Below, in pieces: positions 8,614 through 17,038 of a stretch of DNA of 64,000 nt (positions are counted from its first letter, which is position 1; each line of letters opens with the position of its first letter). The translations under genes were made by a program, and so were the position numbers. The notes beneath the pieces were generated by a model, which was not told the DNA's origin, did no database searches, and saw nothing but the letters and a program-made list of their open reading frames with translations. This stretch comes from Novosphingobium sp. SG751A (lineage in GTDB: Bacteria; Pseudomonadota; Alphaproteobacteria; Sphingomonadales; Sphingomonadaceae). The stretch spans positions 124,001 through 188,000 of the forward strand of contig NZ_JABGCB010000006.1 of assembly GCF_013149295.1 (NCBI RefSeq). Direction: 5' to 3'.

Positions 8614-8628
8614 CTAAACATTGTTTAT
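8614..8628. promoter_or_regulatory. Putative TetR operator 2
   Basis: The sequence CTAAAC-ATT-GTTTAT repeats the first palindrome with one mismatch in the last base and the same AAA on its left flank. It is 190 bp from site 1 and 284 bp upstream of the rightward isomerase gene. Two matching sites suggest looping or control of both directions. Confidence 0.42.
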
Positions 8629-8911
8629 ATAGGGCGATCGGCTGCCGATTTAGATTGCTTCGAAAGGGCTTTGACACGGCCACGTCTACGGTTCCGGGAG
8701 AAGTCGTTCACCGGGCGCGGCGCTGCTTCAGGCAGCCGTTGGGGGCTTGGCGCCGCTTCTAAAATAGGCGCAGCTGCGGGAAATATTTTCGGTTCCAAGG
8801 CAAGAGGTTGCGCTCAAGCCTAAATTGTTGGGCCCTCAAGGAGCGTTGTGAGCGCTTTGGGCACGTCCTGGACTCGGCCTTTTTAACATCCGCCTCCAAG
8901 TGAGATAGAGC

Positions 8912-9691
8912 ATGTCTTTCGAAATTTCAGTCAATCTTGAGTATGCATTCCAGGATGCCGGTGAAACAATCGAGCAGAGAATTGATGCCGCCGCCGCCGC
9001 CGGGTTCCAATATGTCGAACTGTTCCTGCTGAAGGGGCGCGATCTGCCCGCAATTCGCGACGCGTTGGAGCGCAATGCGGTGCAGCTTGTCAGCACGGTT
9101 GCAGATTATGTAACCCAGTTGGTCGATCCGCAAACGCATGATGGCTTTTGCGACATCTTCCGCAAGGCGGCGCAAAACGCGCTCTTTTTGGGCTGCCGCA
9201 ATGTGGTGGTGACATCGGGACGCGGGGTTCCTTGGCTGACCCGCCCGGTCCAGCTTCGCATTTTCGCGGATGCGTTGGTGCGGTTGCTGCCGATCGCAGA
9301 GGAACTGGGCGTCACGATTTATCTGGAATCGGCCAATACGCGCCATGATCATCCCGGGGTGCTGTGTTCGACAACACAGGACAGCGCCTGCGTCGTGGAG
9401 ATGCTCTCCTCGCCGCGCGTCAGGCTGATCTACGATCTCTATCACTCGGTCGTGGAAGGTGAAGATCCGGCGATAGAGTTGCCGCGCGTCATCCATCTTA
9501 CCGACCATATCCAGATCGGCGATGTTCCCGGCCGGGGTGAACCGGGTTCGGGCACCATCGACTGGCCCGCGCAACTCGCCTTGTTGAAAACGCTCGGATA
9601 CAAGGGCCTGATCGGCCTCGAACTGAAACCCACCAGAGCGCCGACCGCCGATGCTCTGGCCTATATCCAACGGATTTGCGCCGACGCCTGA
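8912..9691 (+). CDS. Hydroxypyruvate isomerase-like sugar isomerase (TIM barrel)
   Basis: The 259-residue protein is a xylose-isomerase-like TIM barrel of the Hyi/OtnI type. It shows YLESAN (metal Glu), LIYDLYHSVVEGE (metal Asp and His), the signature HIQIGDVPGRGEPGSG and a final IGLELKP with the last metal Glu. Enzymes of this family isomerise hydroxypyruvate, 2-oxo-tetronates or related short sugars. It stands alone on the plus strand behind the regulatory gap, so it may be co-controlled with the leftward aldonate operon. The substrate is unknown. Confidence 0.75.
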   Translation: MSFEISVNLEYAFQDAGETIEQRIDAAAAAGFQYVELFLLKGRDLPAIRDALERNAVQLVSTVADYVTQLVDPQTHDGFCDIFRKAAQNALFLGCRNVVVTSGRGVPWLTRPVQLRIFADALVRLLPIAEELGVTIYLESANTRHDHPGVLCSTTQDSACVVEMLSSPRVRLIYDLYHSVVEGEDPAIELPRVIHLTDHIQIGDVPGRGEPGSGTIDWPAQLALLKTLGYKGLIGLELKPTRAPTADALAYIQRICADA

Positions 9692-9862
9692 CCCTGTTGG
9701 CGTAATGAGGGGCGCGGGTTGCAGTGCGGGGCGATGCTCCGGGCTTTGGTGATGCTTGTGTCTTGTAATGGTAATATATATGTCATACCCGTTTCACTGA
9801 TCCGATGGTGGTGGTGCGCCAACCGCCTGTATTCGGGTAAGATTTGATAAGGGGTTGTTTTG

Positions 9863-10969
9863 ATGAAATTTGGATCCATCGCGGTCATGACGGCGGCGGG
9901 CGCATTGCTGGCTGCGGCTCCGGCCTCGGCGCAAAAGGCGCGCAATGTCATCCTGTTTCTGGGCGATGCGGGCGGGGTTCCCACGCTCAATGCCGCAGGC
10001 ATTATGGCGCATGACCGGCCGCAATCGCTCTTTATCCAGTCCATGCCCCATGTCGCCCTGTCGGACACGTCGTCGCTCAACAATTGGGTGACGGATTCGG
10101 CGGCGGGGATGACCGCGATCATGACCGGCAACAAGACCAACAACGGCATGGTGTCGGCCCTGCCCGCGCCCGACGGTGGCAGCAGGCCGCTCAAAACCTT
10201 CCTCGAATATGCCGAGCAGCGCGGGCTTTCGACCGGCGTGGTCACCAATATGCCGATCTGGGATGCGACGCCTGCGGCCACCTTTGCCCATGTCCCCTCG
10301 CGCAAGGACAAGGATCAGATCTTTCGCCAGATGCTAGCGCCCCGCTTTGGCAATGGCGTCGATGTGCTGATCGGCAAGGGGCAGGCCGATGCTGTGGCCT
10401 CCTTTGCCAAGGACGGCGTGACGCCCGATCAGGCCTTTGCCAAAGCGGGCTATCGCTTTGGCCATGACATGGCGCTGGTGGGCGGCGCGGGCCGGGCGGC
10501 GGTGCTGCGCGACGAAGATTTTGCCCCAATCCCGGCGGTGGAGGCAACGCTGCGCCAGCTTGCGCGCAATCCCAAGGGCTATTTCCTGATGGTCGAATGG
10601 GACATGCATACCGATGACCCGCAAAAGGGCCTGCGCCATGCGGCCGAGATGGATGACATGATCCGCCGCATCAGTGCGATCGCGGGCAAGGACACGCTGA
10701 TCCTGTTCACCGCCGATCATAGTTTCGGGCTGCGCATGGGCGGCGGCAAGCGCAATGCGCCGATGGCACAGCAATATGCCGAAGCCGCCGCCAAGCCGGG
10801 CACGACCATTGCCGGCAATCCGGTCATCAGCGTCGAGGATACCCACACCGGGGAAGAAGTCATCGCCGCAGCCAGCGGGCCGGGCGCAAACCGGGTCCAT
10901 GGCTTCCTTGCAAACACCAGCCTTTTCGACGTCATGCTGGCGGCGATGGGGTGGAAGAAAGAGAATTGA
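9863..10969 (+). CDS. Secreted alkaline phosphatase family protein
   Basis: The 368-residue protein starts with a Sec signal peptide (cleavage after ASA, near residue 23). It has alkaline phosphatase motifs in order: a metal Asp in LGDAG, the nucleophile Ser in VTDSAAGMTA, FTADHSFG and a final metal His in DTHTGEE. It is shorter than E. coli PhoA (471 residues). The ATG at 9863 is preferred over TTG at 9860 because AAGGGG lies eight bases upstream. It would release phosphate from organic esters in the periplasm. It converges on the glycan operon and is separated from it by a strong terminator. Confidence 0.88.
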   Translation: MKFGSIAVMTAAGALLAAAPASAQKARNVILFLGDAGGVPTLNAAGIMAHDRPQSLFIQSMPHVALSDTSSLNNWVTDSAAGMTAIMTGNKTNNGMVSALPAPDGGSRPLKTFLEYAEQRGLSTGVVTNMPIWDATPAATFAHVPSRKDKDQIFRQMLAPRFGNGVDVLIGKGQADAVASFAKDGVTPDQAFAKAGYRFGHDMALVGGAGRAAVLRDEDFAPIPAVEATLRQLARNPKGYFLMVEWDMHTDDPQKGLRHAAEMDDMIRRISAIAGKDTLILFTADHSFGLRMGGGKRNAPMAQQYAEAAAKPGTTIAGNPVISVEDTHTGEEVIAAASGPGANRVHGFLANTSLFDVMLAAMGWKKEN

Positions 10970-10975
10970 TCCGAT

Positions 10976-11009
10976 GTTGCGGGCCGGATGGCGCCATCCG
11001 GCCCGCAAC
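10976..11009. terminator. Bidirectional hairpin terminator between convergent genes
   Basis: A perfect 34-bp inverted repeat runs from GTTGCGGGCC to GGCCCGCAAC with no unpaired loop bases. It sits six bases after the phosphatase stop and five bases past the end of the GH115 gene. There is only a weak A/T tract on either side, but the position between two convergent genes fits a shared terminator. Confidence 0.75.
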
Positions 11010-11014
11010 AGAAT

Positions 11015-13498
11015 TTAAGGCCCGAATATCAGCCGGTCGAGTGCGATGCCTCCGCTGCGCGCGGTAATGGCAATGTGATGCGCGCCCGGCGTCAGCGTGG
11101 CCGGCACGGGAACGCGCAGCAGATTGGCCAGTACGCCCGTGACCCAAGGCGCGCTGCCCACCTGACGCGGCACGGCGATGGTGATGGGCGCGCCGCCGTC
11201 GATGGTGACCTCCAGCTTCAACTCGCGGTCCTCACCATCGGGAAACATCGGCAGCAGGCCAAGCGTGATGCCGTTCTGGCCCGCCGCCAGCGTGAAATTG
11301 GCCGACCATGGTGCCCCTGGCGCATCGGCGATCATCACGCCATGGCCGCGCCCCATGCCCTCCACCTTGCGCCAGCCCTTGGCGGGAATGTCCCCGGCCT
11401 CGATCCCCGGCGATGGCGGTGTTTGCGTGGCATCGACGCGGGCAAAGAAGCGATCCGGCGCGCTGCGCAGCGAGGCGGCGGGCGTGACCAGCGGGCGCGG
11501 ACGATAGATGCGCCATTGCGGGTCGGCGGGCTCTGCTGGCATGATGTTGCGCCATTTGCCGCCTGCGATCCTGTTGTTGAAACGATCGGTGATTGCGGCG
11601 ATTTCTTCGTCCGCCCATGCCATCGCGCCGCCTGCCGAATAGGCTTCGGCAGGGATGACCTCGATCATTTCGTCATAATATTCCGCCGCGAAATAGCGGA
11701 TATTGGCCGCCGAGGCGGCGCGGATCGGAAATTCGACCAGCTCGAACCATGCATCCTGCCGGTCGGCGGGCACATTTGCGGCGATGGCCCGCGCTTGGGC
11801 CGCCAGAGCGCGCCAGCGGCGTAGGCGGTCATGCGCCTCGGCCAGGGTAAAGTCGGAGAGGTGGCGGTCCTCGGCCTTGGCGGGCCATTCGAGATGTTCG
11901 GGGCGGCGGGCGAAATTCAGGCGGAAATATTCATCCATCATTGCGCTTGCCTGCGCGCCCAGTTCCGGCCCGAAGGCATCGCCCAGCCAGCCCCTCAGGT
12001 AATCCTGCTGGCTCTCGCTCCGGTGCTTTTCCACGTCCCATGCCATGTCGAGGAAATGGGTCGTGCCGATCTCGGCGGGCTTGATATCGCCCACATTGAC
12101 GATCCAGATGTTGCGCGCACCCTTGTCATAGGCGCGCGTCATTTCCTCGCGCACCAGCGCGGGCGGGGTGGTGGAAAGCCAGAGATAGGAGAGCGGATAG
12201 CCCAGGTAGGACAGGTGATAATAGACCCCGGCGCCGCCCGAACGATGGGCCTCCGCCTTGCTGGGGAATTGGCGGATATAGCCGAAATTGTCATCGGGCC
12301 AGACGATGGAGACATTGTCCGGCACGTTCAGGCCCGAGCGATAGATGTCCAGCACCTCTTTATAAGGCACGAAAATCTGCCCGGCCTTTTCGGCCCCGCC
12401 CGCCACATGCTGGTCGAGCAAGGCGCGCTGGTCCTTGATGACGCGGTCAAGCAGGGCGACCTTTTCCGCCATCGTGCTGGTGCCCACCATGCCGGTGTCG
12501 TGCAGGCCCCGCATGCCAATGGTCCAGAGGTTCTCATAGGCCCCGTTCTTCTGCACCCGCTCCTCCCAATAGAGGCGGATCTTTTCGGGGTTGGCGGCAT
12601 AGTTGAAGGCCTCGGGCGCCTCCTTCCATTCGCCCACATTGTTGCGCAGCATCACCTCGGAATGGGACGAGCCCATGACGATACCGTAATCATCGGCCAG
12701 TTTCGCATTGGCGGGGTCGGAATTGAAGGCCGCCGTGGTCTTGTGCATCGCGGGCCAGAGCGTGTTGGCCTTCAGCCGCAGCATCAGCTCGAAAATGCGG
12801 GCATAGGTCTTGGGGCCGATATCCTTGCGCTGCGGGTCAAAGGTCTGCGCGGCCCAGGGGAACAGGCCCCAATCCTCGTCATTCACGAAGATGCCGCGAT
12901 AGCGCACCGAAGGCGGGCCGAAATGATGGAGGCCGGGCGCGGCATAGATCGCATCATGATGGCGTGGGGCCAGATCGGCCCACCAGCTCCACGGATTGAC
13001 GCCCATCGCGCGCGAGACTTCATAGGCGCCAAAGGCGGTGCCGCGCCGGTCGCTGCCCGCCACCACCAGCGCGCGGGCAACGCCGGGCAGGGGGTTTTTC
13101 ACCGAGAGGATGAGGAAACTTTCCCATTTGCCCGCCAGCGCTTCGGGCTTGATGGCGCCCTTTTTGACCATGGCGTCGATGATCGGGCTTTGGCCCAGCG
13201 TGCCGATGATGATCGCGGCGGGGGCGGGCGTGGCTTGGCCCAGAACCTGCGGGGTCTGCCCGGTCACCTGCGCCATGTCGCGGGCCAGATCCTGCGCGGC
13301 ATGGCGCACGGCCATGCTCTCGCCCGGCGCGACGATGATGGGGGCGATGCGGTTATGATCGGCCCCATGCTCGACCAATGCAAAGCCGCCCTTGACCGGG
13401 GCAAAGCGGAGGATCTCATCCCCGGCGGCGCGCGCGGGGGTGGAAAGGCTGGTCGCGCAAAGCACGGCGGCCAGCAGGGCGTTTTTGGCAATCTTCAT
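11015..13498 (-). CDS. Glycoside hydrolase family 115 alpha-glucuronidase
   Basis: The 827-residue protein begins with a signal peptide (cleavage near residue 24, PARAAG). It matches GH115 throughout: GYSWWxW-like NPWSWWADL, YRGIFVNDEDWGLFPWA, LKANTLWPAMH, GSSHSEVM and the C-terminal domain. GH115 enzymes remove alpha-1,2-linked glucuronic or 4-O-methylglucuronic acid from xylan or arabinogalactan side chains. It is the last gene of the leftward glycan operon, 24 bp after the acetyltransferase gene. It suggests that the target glycan carries alpha-linked uronic acid as well as alpha-GlcNAc. Confidence 0.9.
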   Translation of the reverse strand: MKIAKNALLAAVLCATSLSTPARAAGDEILRFAPVKGGFALVEHGADHNRIAPIIVAPGESMAVRHAAQDLARDMAQVTGQTPQVLGQATPAPAAIIIGTLGQSPIIDAMVKKGAIKPEALAGKWESFLILSVKNPLPGVARALVVAGSDRRGTAFGAYEVSRAMGVNPWSWWADLAPRHHDAIYAAPGLHHFGPPSVRYRGIFVNDEDWGLFPWAAQTFDPQRKDIGPKTYARIFELMLRLKANTLWPAMHKTTAAFNSDPANAKLADDYGIVMGSSHSEVMLRNNVGEWKEAPEAFNYAANPEKIRLYWEERVQKNGAYENLWTIGMRGLHDTGMVGTSTMAEKVALLDRVIKDQRALLDQHVAGGAEKAGQIFVPYKEVLDIYRSGLNVPDNVSIVWPDDNFGYIRQFPSKAEAHRSGGAGVYYHLSYLGYPLSYLWLSTTPPALVREEMTRAYDKGARNIWIVNVGDIKPAEIGTTHFLDMAWDVEKHRSESQQDYLRGWLGDAFGPELGAQASAMMDEYFRLNFARRPEHLEWPAKAEDRHLSDFTLAEAHDRLRRWRALAAQARAIAANVPADRQDAWFELVEFPIRAASAANIRYFAAEYYDEMIEVIPAEAYSAGGAMAWADEEIAAITDRFNNRIAGGKWRNIMPAEPADPQWRIYRPRPLVTPAASLRSAPDRFFARVDATQTPPSPGIEAGDIPAKGWRKVEGMGRGHGVMIADAPGAPWSANFTLAAGQNGITLGLLPMFPDGEDRELKLEVTIDGGAPITIAVPRQVGSAPWVTGVLANLLRVPVPATLTPGAHHIAITARSGGIALDRLIFGP

Positions 13499-13522
13499 GA
13501 TACTCTCCCGGCCTGATCGGCC

Positions 13523-14644
13523 TTATGCTTTGAGGATCAAACCCTTGCGGTCCATCCACCAGCCCACCGCCCAGCACGCCATCGTATAGGCCAGTGCGCA
13601 GAGCAGCGAGCCCAAGGCGCCGGGCGCCACGGCCTGAAACAGGCGGATGCCGATCCAGTCGTAAACGCCGTCCTCGCCCACCGGCACCATGTTGAGTACG
13701 GTCACGAACATTTCGGAGAACAGATAGATCGCCAGCGGATTGCGCCCCAGAATGGTGAAGAAACGGACGCCTCCCCGCTTGCCGCGCAATTCAATGATCC
13801 AGATCGTCCAGGCCAGCAGCAGGAGATCAAGGCCCGTGGTCAGCAGGACAAAGGGGCTGGTCCACAGTTTCTTGGCGATGGGGAACGCAGGCTCCCACGC
13901 ATGAGCCGCTGCGATACAGGCAAGGCCCGTCACCAGCATCATGCGAAGGGCATCGCGCAGATCACCGCCCCGCTGGACCAGCAATCCGGCCAGATAGCCT
14001 GCCAGCACATTGACCACGGCGGGCAGCGTGCCAAGGAAGCCTTCGGGGTCAAACCCGCCATCCTTTTTATACAGATGCCCCGGCGAGAGCAGCCACATAT
14101 CCAGCCGTGTCCCCGCATTGCCCATCTTGCCATAGACATCGCCCGGCGCGCCGAAATGCAGCAAGGTCGCCCAATAGCCCAGCAGGAGCGCGCCGCAGGC
14201 CCCCAGCACCACCCGCCAGTCGGCCCAGCGCACGATGACGCCCGCCAGCACATAGCACAGCGCCAGCCTTTGCAGCACGCCCGGCACGCGGGTCTGGGCA
14301 AAGGGGATCATATCCCAGCCGGCCTCGGTGTGATGCACAAAAGGGAACCAGTACATCAGGAAGCCCAGCGCAAAGATGATCGCGCCCCTGCGCAGCAATC
14401 GCGCCAGATAGGGCGCGGCGGGCAGGGGCTTGCGCATGGCAAAGCTCATCGCATTGCCCATGGCGAAGAGGAAGGTGGGAAAGATCAGATCGGCCAGCGT
14501 GAAGCCGATCCATTTGGCATGGATCAGCGGCTCATAAGCCCGCGCGCCCGGCCCTGCCGTGTTGACGAGGATCATCAGAAACATCGTCGCCCCGCGAAAC
14601 ACGTCAAGCGAGACGAAACGCTGGGGCCTGGCGAGATCACTCAT
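13523..14644 (-). CDS. HGSNAT-like membrane acetyltransferase (DUF5009 family)
   Basis: This 373-residue multi-pass membrane protein starts RFVSLDVFRG and continues with IGFTLADLIFPTFLFAMG and VPGVLQRLALCY. These match the human lysosomal heparan-alpha-glucosaminide N-acetyltransferase (VDTFRG, NGLTVADLVFPWFVF, IPGVLQRLG). His42 in LIHAKW aligns with the reported active-site His of HGSNAT. Such enzymes carry acetyl groups from cytoplasmic acetyl-CoA across the membrane to terminal glucosamine. The start at 14644 overlaps the GH89 stop as ATGA, so the two proteins are translationally coupled. An upstream extension of the frame to 14740 lies inside the GH89 gene and is not real. Confidence 0.82.
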   Translation of the reverse strand: MSDLARPQRFVSLDVFRGATMFLMILVNTAGPGARAYEPLIHAKWIGFTLADLIFPTFLFAMGNAMSFAMRKPLPAAPYLARLLRRGAIIFALGFLMYWFPFVHHTEAGWDMIPFAQTRVPGVLQRLALCYVLAGVIVRWADWRVVLGACGALLLGYWATLLHFGAPGDVYGKMGNAGTRLDMWLLSPGHLYKKDGGFDPEGFLGTLPAVVNVLAGYLAGLLVQRGGDLRDALRMMLVTGLACIAAAHAWEPAFPIAKKLWTSPFVLLTTGLDLLLLAWTIWIIELRGKRGGVRFFTILGRNPLAIYLFSEMFVTVLNMVPVGEDGVYDWIGIRLFQAVAPGALGSLLCALAYTMACWAVGWWMDRKGLILKA

Positions 14645-16926
14645 GGCAGTTCTTTCAGCAATTGCGTGGCGGCTTTGACCGGATCGGCGGGGGCGGCATG
14701 GGGATAGGACTGGCCATTGGCCACCCATTGCTCTTCCCATGCGCGGATGCGGGCGATGGCGGCGGCTTCATCCAAAGGCTTATGGGCGATGGCGGCGGCG
14801 CGCGCATCCTCCAGCATCATTTGCCAGCGCGGCAGATAATAATCCGCATAAAGCCCCGACCATGCCCGCGAGGCATAATCGGACAGATGGCCCGTTCCGC
14901 CCCAGATGGTGACGATGGCCTTGGCCTGCGTCGCGTAATCGGATTTCTCGCGCGAGCTGTCGCCATAGGCGCGGGCGTCCTTGACCCAGCTTGCCAGCGT
15001 TTCCTGCTGATTGGCGGCCAGCGTGTCGATTTTGCGCGCCAGATCGGAGATTTGCGCGCGCGCGCGGTCGCCGCCCGCCACATCGCCTGCCTTATAGGCC
15101 GAAAGCGCCGCCTTGAGCCGATCGTCCAGCATCATGCTGGCATAATGGCGGGTGAGATCGACAATATCTTTGGCGAAAAGCGGCGAAGGATGCGCAGGGG
15201 CGGCGGCCAGCATCGCCTCGATCCCTCGGCGCAGCGCCGCCGGATCGCCCGGCGCGGTGGGATAATCCGCGCCCGTGAATGAGGGCCGTTTGAAGAACAG
15301 ATAGGCCCCCGCCATCTGGTTCCACCAGCGCGGGGTCCAGTAGCGGGTCTGATAGGCGCCGCCGATCGCCGCCTGCCACGCGGAAACCAGCGCGGGCGAG
15401 GTCGCCCCATAGCGGGCGGCGGTGTAATTCTTCAGCCATTCGCCCAGATCGCGCTTTGGCCCCCATGCCAGATCATAGGCATAGGCATAAACGATGCTGT
15501 TCGAATGCAGCCCTTCGGGGAACAGGCCAAAGCCCGCCATATGGCCCTTGCCCGGATGGTTCAGCGCCGCCGCAATGTCGGTTTTATAGAAACCAAGATC
15601 GCCATAGGCCGGGTTGCTGCCGCCATAATTATGGACATAGCCATAGACCCACTGCTTGCCGTAAAAAGCCTGGGTCTGCTGCCAGATGCCGGGATAGCGG
15701 TCATTGCCGATGTCGAGCACCAGCATCTTGTCATCGGGCACCTTCGACAGGAAAGCGCGCACGGCATCGGGCGTCCAGAACGCCTTGTCCGCGCCGAACA
15801 GCCAGCCTTGCATCACCCAAGTCGCTTTGGGCGCCGCCGCCGTGATCGAATGATAGAGCTTCTCGCCATAGGCGGCCAGACGCGCATCGCGCACCGCGGG
15901 CGGCAGGGTAGCGACCTTTTCGGCCTGGGTATTCGCGGCGGCGGTGTTGGCGATGGAATCGCCATATTGCGCATTGGTTGCGTCCGATCCGTCCTCGGCA
16001 ATCGGGGGGACCATTTCGTTGAACGCATCGGCAAGGTAATAATCGCCCGCGCCATACGTAGCGTTGTAGATCTCGATGAAGCGCTTGGCCAGACGCGCAA
16101 AAAGCGGATCGGACGGGTCGAGCCAGTAGGTCGGCGGGAAACCTTCCCAGCTGCGCATCTTATAGATTCGCGCCTTGGGATGGGCCTTGGCGAAGCCTTC
16201 GGGCACATAGCCGGCAAAGGCGGGCAGCACCGGCTTCATGCCAAGGCTGCGCATCCGGCCAAGGATCTGGATCTGAAGCTGATGCTTCTTTTCGATCCAG
16301 CCGGGCGAGAGCGGCGCGCGATAGCCCGCGATATTGCCCATCCGCTGCCACGGCAGAAAGGGCGCGGCGGACAGGCTTTGCCCGATGGCGGCCTCGTCCA
16401 TGCCCTCCTCGCGCCAGAGCGCGCGCCAGACATATTCCTGCCCTTCCATGGCCAGCGGCGTGTCGACGCCATGCGCAGCCATCCAGTCGATTTCGCTGCT
16501 CCATCGGGCCCAGTTCCACCACGGCGTGGTGTAGCCATAGGTGCAGGTGTTGAGATAGGCGCGCAGATCGAAGGGGGAGGAAACCTCGCCGCTGTCGAAA
16601 TTGTCGGCGCGCGAAAGGGGGGCGGCGCGGCGGCCTTCCCAGCTTAAATGCAGTTTGCCCTTGGCCTCCAGCGCCTGCGCCACGCCATGCACCAGCGCTA
16701 GGGCTGAGGAGCCGGTGGCGGCAATCGCGCCGTGGCGGATGCGTACGCGATAGGTGGGATGGGCGGCGGGGCGGATGGCAAGATTGACCTGCGCGGCCTT
16801 GACCCCAAGGCGCGCAAGGGCGGCCCGCGCGGCGGCCACATCGGGCGTATCAGCGGCCTGCGCTGTGCTGCTTAACGCCAGAGCCAAGGCGAGGCTGGTA
16901 ACACGCAAGGTGGGCAGGATCGGCAT
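14641..16926 (-). CDS. Alpha-N-acetylglucosaminidase, glycoside hydrolase family 89
   Basis: The 761-residue protein has a signal peptide (cleavage after TAQA, residue 24) and GH89 signatures like those of human NAGLU: YLNTCTYGYTTPWWNWARW, LAMEGQE, WQRMGNI, PVLPAFAGYVPE and YYLADAFNEMVPP. Glu304 in the last motif should be one catalytic acid. It removes terminal alpha-linked GlcNAc in the periplasm. The start at 16926 is chosen because it gives a clean signal peptide; the frame is open to 17004. It follows the TonB receptor by 112 bp, past a terminator, and is coupled to the HGSNAT-like gene. Confidence 0.92.
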   Translation of the reverse strand: MPILPTLRVTSLALALALSSTAQAADTPDVAAARAALARLGVKAAQVNLAIRPAAHPTYRVRIRHGAIAATGSSALALVHGVAQALEAKGKLHLSWEGRRAAPLSRADNFDSGEVSSPFDLRAYLNTCTYGYTTPWWNWARWSSEIDWMAAHGVDTPLAMEGQEYVWRALWREEGMDEAAIGQSLSAAPFLPWQRMGNIAGYRAPLSPGWIEKKHQLQIQILGRMRSLGMKPVLPAFAGYVPEGFAKAHPKARIYKMRSWEGFPPTYWLDPSDPLFARLAKRFIEIYNATYGAGDYYLADAFNEMVPPIAEDGSDATNAQYGDSIANTAAANTQAEKVATLPPAVRDARLAAYGEKLYHSITAAAPKATWVMQGWLFGADKAFWTPDAVRAFLSKVPDDKMLVLDIGNDRYPGIWQQTQAFYGKQWVYGYVHNYGGSNPAYGDLGFYKTDIAAALNHPGKGHMAGFGLFPEGLHSNSIVYAYAYDLAWGPKRDLGEWLKNYTAARYGATSPALVSAWQAAIGGAYQTRYWTPRWWNQMAGAYLFFKRPSFTGADYPTAPGDPAALRRGIEAMLAAAPAHPSPLFAKDIVDLTRHYASMMLDDRLKAALSAYKAGDVAGGDRARAQISDLARKIDTLAANQQETLASWVKDARAYGDSSREKSDYATQAKAIVTIWGGTGHLSDYASRAWSGLYADYYLPRWQMMLEDARAAAIAHKPLDEAAAIARIRAWEEQWVANGQSYPHAAPADPVKAATQLLKELP

Positions 16927-16973
16927 ACGGGGGTTTTCTTCCGTGCAGGCGGGCAGGACAAGCGGGCAAACAC

Positions 16974-17022
16974 AAAAAATCCGGCGAGGGAAAGAGCGAC
17001 GCATCGCTCTCCCCCCGCCGGA
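16974..17022 (-). terminator. Intrinsic terminator or attenuator after the TonB receptor gene
   Basis: On the minus strand TCCGGCG pairs with CGCCGGA, with an inner GAGCG/CGCTC stem, and six T residues follow. It begins about 17 bases after the receptor stop codon. It would reduce transcription into the GH89, acetyltransferase and GH115 genes, so the receptor is expected to be made in excess of the enzymes. Confidence 0.75.
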
Positions 17023-17038
17023 CAGTCAGGGTAGGTTC

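Larger units (their letters stand above)
8345..8911. other. Divergent intergenic region of 567 bp
   Basis: This non-coding stretch lies between the leftward MFS operon and the rightward isomerase gene. It is less GC-rich than its neighbours and holds two related palindromes (8424-8438 and 8614-8628). A TTGACA hexamer occurs at 8671-8676, but no good -10 box follows it. A 65-codon open frame on the minus strand (8424-8621) begins inside the second palindrome, ends inside the first and has no recognisable features, so it was not called. Confidence 0.6.

Noticed and set aside
8424..8621. 65-codon minus-strand frame between the MFS and isomerase genes
   Set aside because: It begins and ends in the two regulatory palindromes, has no ribosome-binding site and no recognisable sequence.
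9780..9797. Pho-box-like ATGTCAT-N4-GTTTCAC upstream of the alkaline phosphatase
   Set aside because: The period is 11 bp as in Pho boxes, but each half has about two mismatches, the spacer is GC-rich and no -10 box follows. It is suggestive only because of the gene it precedes.
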